A stretch of 64,000 bases of DNA from Chelydra serpentina. Its lineage: Eukaryota > Chordata > Testudines > Chelydridae. A program made the translations under genes and the position numbers. The notes beneath the pieces are model-generated. The model worked only from the letters and a program-made list of their open reading frames with translations. It had not been told where the DNA came from and searched no databases. The stretch is from assembly GCA_037349315.1 (NCBI GenBank), contig JBAIAC010000001.1, positions 1,116,001 through 1,180,000 on the forward strand, written 5' to 3'. The number at the start of each line of letters is the position of its first letter. Positions within the stretch are counted from its first letter, which is position 1. Positions 61,522-64,000 of this stretch are shown here, piece by piece.

Positions 61522-62604
61522 GCGGCGTCTTCTGATGGTCAGTCCGGGAATTAGCTCATCCAGGTCAGGAATGCCCTCCTCTAACCGGTTTCTCCCCTGC
61601 CCTTACCTGCCCCTCTGCAGTTCCTTTATCTCCACCAATTCAGGCCCCGCGTCCCACCCGGACCGCAAGTCTATGTCTAATCAAACTGAATACAGATAAA
61701 AACCTCGCCAGTTCCAGTAAACTTCCTTTTACAGGCTATGGTCCTCCTAGCCTGGGTCCAGCAATCACTCACACCCCCTATTGTCCTTGTCCTTTGTTCC
61801 AGTCTCTTTCAGGTGTGTCGTTCGGGGGTGGAGAGGCTCTCTCTTTAGCCAGCTGAAGACAAGATGGAAAGGTCTCCCAGGGGTTTAAATAGACTTTCTC
61901 CTCTGGGTAGAGACCCCTCTCTCTCTCCCTGTGTAGCATCCAGTTACAAAATGGAGTTTTGGGGTCACCTGGGCAAGTCACATGTCCATGCACAACGCAG
62001 TTACCAGCCCAGCCACATTCCTGGCCGAGCTCAGATGTGGATTGGTGTCTGCAACTTCTTTTGTCTGTCAAGTGTTCCTTACCTTGGGGTGCTGCCCACT
62101 GTCCCCACACTCTGGGTCTCGCCTCTCAGGGGAACCCCAACCCCCCTATACCCACCATGCCTCAGTGGCTACTGCCAGTCATCATGTAGCCCCTTCTCTC
62201 AGGGGCAAACTTCAGTCTGAAATGGCTACTCATCATTGGCAAGGGGTTGGACTTATTGCCTTTTCTTGCCCTGGCTGCCTCCCTGCAGCCCTAGTACTTC
62301 CTCAGGCCTTTGCTGCAAGGCCTCAGCCTGGGAGGTCACCAGGCCAGAGCTCCCCAGCTCAGCCTTCCCTTTCCCAGTACTGCTCTGTCCAAGGTACCGG
62401 ATTTCTCTACCGGCAGCTAGTTCCTTCTTGCTCCACTGCTGGAGCAAGACTGACTTCCTTCTCCCCAGGAGCCCTTCTTATACTGGCCCAGCCAGGCTCT
62501 GATTGGCTGCCGCAAGCCCGCTCATGATTGGCTACCCGGGACAGCCCTTTCCCAGGGTTGTTTTTAACCCTTCCAAATCGGAGCGGGGTGACCACCCCGC
62601 TACA
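61522..62604 (-). mobile_element. Second Gypsy-type LTR, containing an inverted LTR piece
   Basis: The minus strand begins TGTAGCGGGGTGGTCACCCC at 62604, with a CCAAT box-like word (AGCCAATCAGAG) and TATA-like CCAGTATAAGAAGGGC (complement near 62476-62491). It reads on to GGGGACAGTGGGCAGCACCC at 62090, where the 417-bp inverted piece begins. After it (61663-61522) the sequence GGTCCGGGTGGGACGCGGGG continues. The removal of the piece joins two parts of what appears to be one LTR. Its inner end abuts the 3' LTR of the Gmr1-like element. It interrupts the CR1 at 62605. Confidence 0.55.
61664..62080 (-). repeat. Right arm of the 417-bp inverted repeat
   Basis: CGCAAGTCTATGTCTAATCA to CAAGTGTTCCTT is the complement of 60604-61020 with about one mismatch. 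The same 71-codon chance frame appears in both (60691-60906 plus, 61778-61990 minus). It lies inside the second LTR, in inverse orientation to its source. Confidence 0.85.
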
Positions 62605-63508
62605 CTCCCCCACTGCAACTTGAGGCCATTGCTCCTTGTTCTGTCATCTGCCACCACTAAGAGCAGACAAATTCCATCCTCTTTGGAACCCCCGTTCAGG
62701 TAGTTGAAGGCTGCTATCAAATCCCCCATCACTCTTCTCTTCTGCAGACTAAAGAAGCCCAGTTTCCTCAGCCTCTCCTCATAAGTCATGTTCCCCAGCC
62801 CCCCTCATCATTTTCATTGCCCTCCGCTGGACACTCTCCAATTTGTCCACATCCTTTCTGTAGTGGGGGGCCCAAAACTGGATGCAATACTCCAGATGTG
62901 GCCCCACCAGTGCCAAATAGAGGGGAATAATCACTTCCCTCGATCTTCTGGCAATGCTCCTACTAATGCAGCTCAATATGCCGTTAGCATTCCTGGCAAC
63001 AAGGGCACACTGTTGACTCATATCCATCTTCTCATCCACTGTAATTCCCAGGTCCTTTTCTGCAGAACTGCTGCTTAGCCAGTCGGTCCCCAGCCTGTAG
63101 TTGTGCATGGGAGTCTTCTGTCCTAAGTGCAGGACTCTGCACTTGTCCTTGTCGATCCTCGTCAGATTTCTTTTAGCCCAATCCTCCAATTTGTCTAGGT
63201 CACTCTGGACCCTATTCCTACCCTCCTGCATATCTCTCCCCTCATCTTAGTGTCATCCATGAACTTGCTGAGGGTGCAGTCTATCCCATCATCCAGATCA
63301 TTAATAAAGAGGTTGAACAAAACCAGCCCCAGAACCGACCCCTGGGGCACTCCGCTTGATACTGGCTGCCAACTAGACATCAAGACATTGATCATTACCC
63401 ATTGAGCCCAACAATCTAGCCAACTTTCTATCCACCTTATAGTCCATTCATCCAATCCATACTTTTTTAACTTGCTGGAAAAAATACTGTGGGAGACCAT
63501 ATCAAAAG
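62605..63508 (-). mobile_element. CR1 LINE fragment, ORF2 RT and C-terminal domain
   Basis: On minus: [60 protein letters not shown] and DDTKMRG. FADD has become FMDD, which keeps the Asp pair. Then come [22 protein letters not shown] and PLYLALVGPHLEYCIQFWAP, and [20 protein letters not shown]. Frame breaks near 63200 and 62790. Both ends are cut by LTRs: one starts at 62604 (minus), the other at 63509 (plus). A third CR1 subfamily copy, older than the two young ones. Confidence 0.82.
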
Positions 63509-64000
63509 TGTAGCCCTAAAGATTAATCTGCTTGCTTGCATAGATATATCTTTTCTTATAAGTTTAAGTATTTGATGTATTGTAATAGGTTTATAGATTT
63601 ATATTAAAAATATGTTTGGCTGTAAAGCAAGAGGCCTACAGGCAAAAACCCTGTATGTTTAAGATAAGGTAAAGTTAGCACATCTATTTTAAGACCTTTT
63701 ACCCAGATTGTAAAGTTGACCTTCATCTTGTTACCCAAATAGATAAAGCACCCATGCCTATGTCTAAGACCTTTACCTAGACCAATAGACAATGAAGAAT
63801 GGCATAGGTTTTTTTTGAAAGTTGTACCCACAGACTTAAAAAGTACACCACAAGTGCCTACATACATGTTATCCATATGCACATACATACTAGCCTATGG
63901 GGTAAGTGTATCCTAACATTTCTGTGGGGGAGGAATGAAATTTAGGCATGAGGAAGGATTTCCAGCACTTGTGCCCTATAAAAGAGGTGACCCACCTCGC
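63509..64000 (+). mobile_element. Start of a retroviral-type LTR, runs out of the window
   Basis: TGTAGCCCTAAAGATTAATC begins where the CR1 sequence (ACCATATCAAAAG) stops. The 470-bp AT-rich part is like a U3 region and a TATA box TATAAAA lies at 63977-63983, placing the transcription start just beyond the window. Its inner sequence is not available, so ERV or Gypsy cannot be separated. No coding part is visible. Confidence 0.55.

Noticed and set aside
62236..62527. Ser/Pro/Leu-rich plus-strand frames in 61982-62527
   Set aside because: Antisense of a Gypsy-type LTR; no element protein is expected there.

Overview
This window looks like the genome of a turtle (Testudines, probably a cryptodire). 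The evidence is a vertebrate gene split by GT-AG introns, two tRNA-derived SINEs with a CR1-type 3' tail (the tortoise/Cry-type Pol III SINE pattern), abundant CR1 LINEs ending in ATTCTATG repeats, several DIRS-like tyrosine-recombinase retroelements, Penelope-like elements and a Gmr1-like Gypsy element. I see no bacterial-type operon, CRISPR array or free-standing RNA gene.

The only host gene I can support lies on the minus strand: seven consecutive internal exons of an EML-family (HELP/WD40, microtubule-associated) protein, best matched to EML6. In transcript order they are 47265-47009, 42154-41942, 25693-25526, 22996-22890, 16985-16867, 16012-15826 and 13823-13718. All have AG acceptors and GT donors, their phases fit together, and together they encode about 385 residues: the end of the first beta-propeller unit, an acidic linker, the second HELP motif and the first blades of the second propeller. 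Neither the gene start nor its end is in the window; the flanking introns exceed 13.7 kb (3' side) and 16.7 kb (5' side).

Almost everything else is transposable elements in the introns, heavily nested. 1-3835: a minus-strand DIRS-like element (B) carrying a SINE and a 2-kb insertion. 4440-13560: a nearly full-length minus-strand DIRS-like element (A: gag, RT, RNase H, tyrosine recombinase), with a SINE in its RT and a 3.1-kb hAT-like insertion in its gag that itself holds a 421-bp MITE and a Penelope remnant. 13.7-28 kb: exons, LTR fragments, an old CR1, a palindromic hAT element and a CpG-rich hairpin MITE. 28190-36375: DIRS-like element C split by an old minus-strand CR1, itself split by a young plus-strand CR1. 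36.4-47 kb: a solo LTR, a hAT MITE, two Penelope-like elements with GIY-YIG endonuclease and hammerhead-like ends, and two exons. 48240-50223: DIRS-like element D. 50224-61521: a Gmr1-like Gypsy retrotransposon with two LTRs, SCAN-like gag, protease, then integrase before RT-RNase H; a head-to-head pair of LINEs, one with an open CR1 ORF2, sits between protease and integrase. 61522-64000: a second Gypsy-type LTR holding a near-identical inverted 417-bp copy of part of the Gmr1 3' LTR, a CR1 fragment, and the start of a retroviral-type LTR that leaves the window.

The elements interact only by insertion into one another, which gives a relative age order. Most are clearly dead: stops, frameshifts, catalytic Asp to Asn or Lys in the DIRS RTs, Arg to Trp in the recombinase, and FADN in one LINE RT. 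The least decayed is the CR1 at 54918-57771. I found no evidence of a new cellular system; the best leads are the covarying hammerhead-like hairpins of the Penelope elements, the Gmr1-like element, and the 417-bp inverted duplication.
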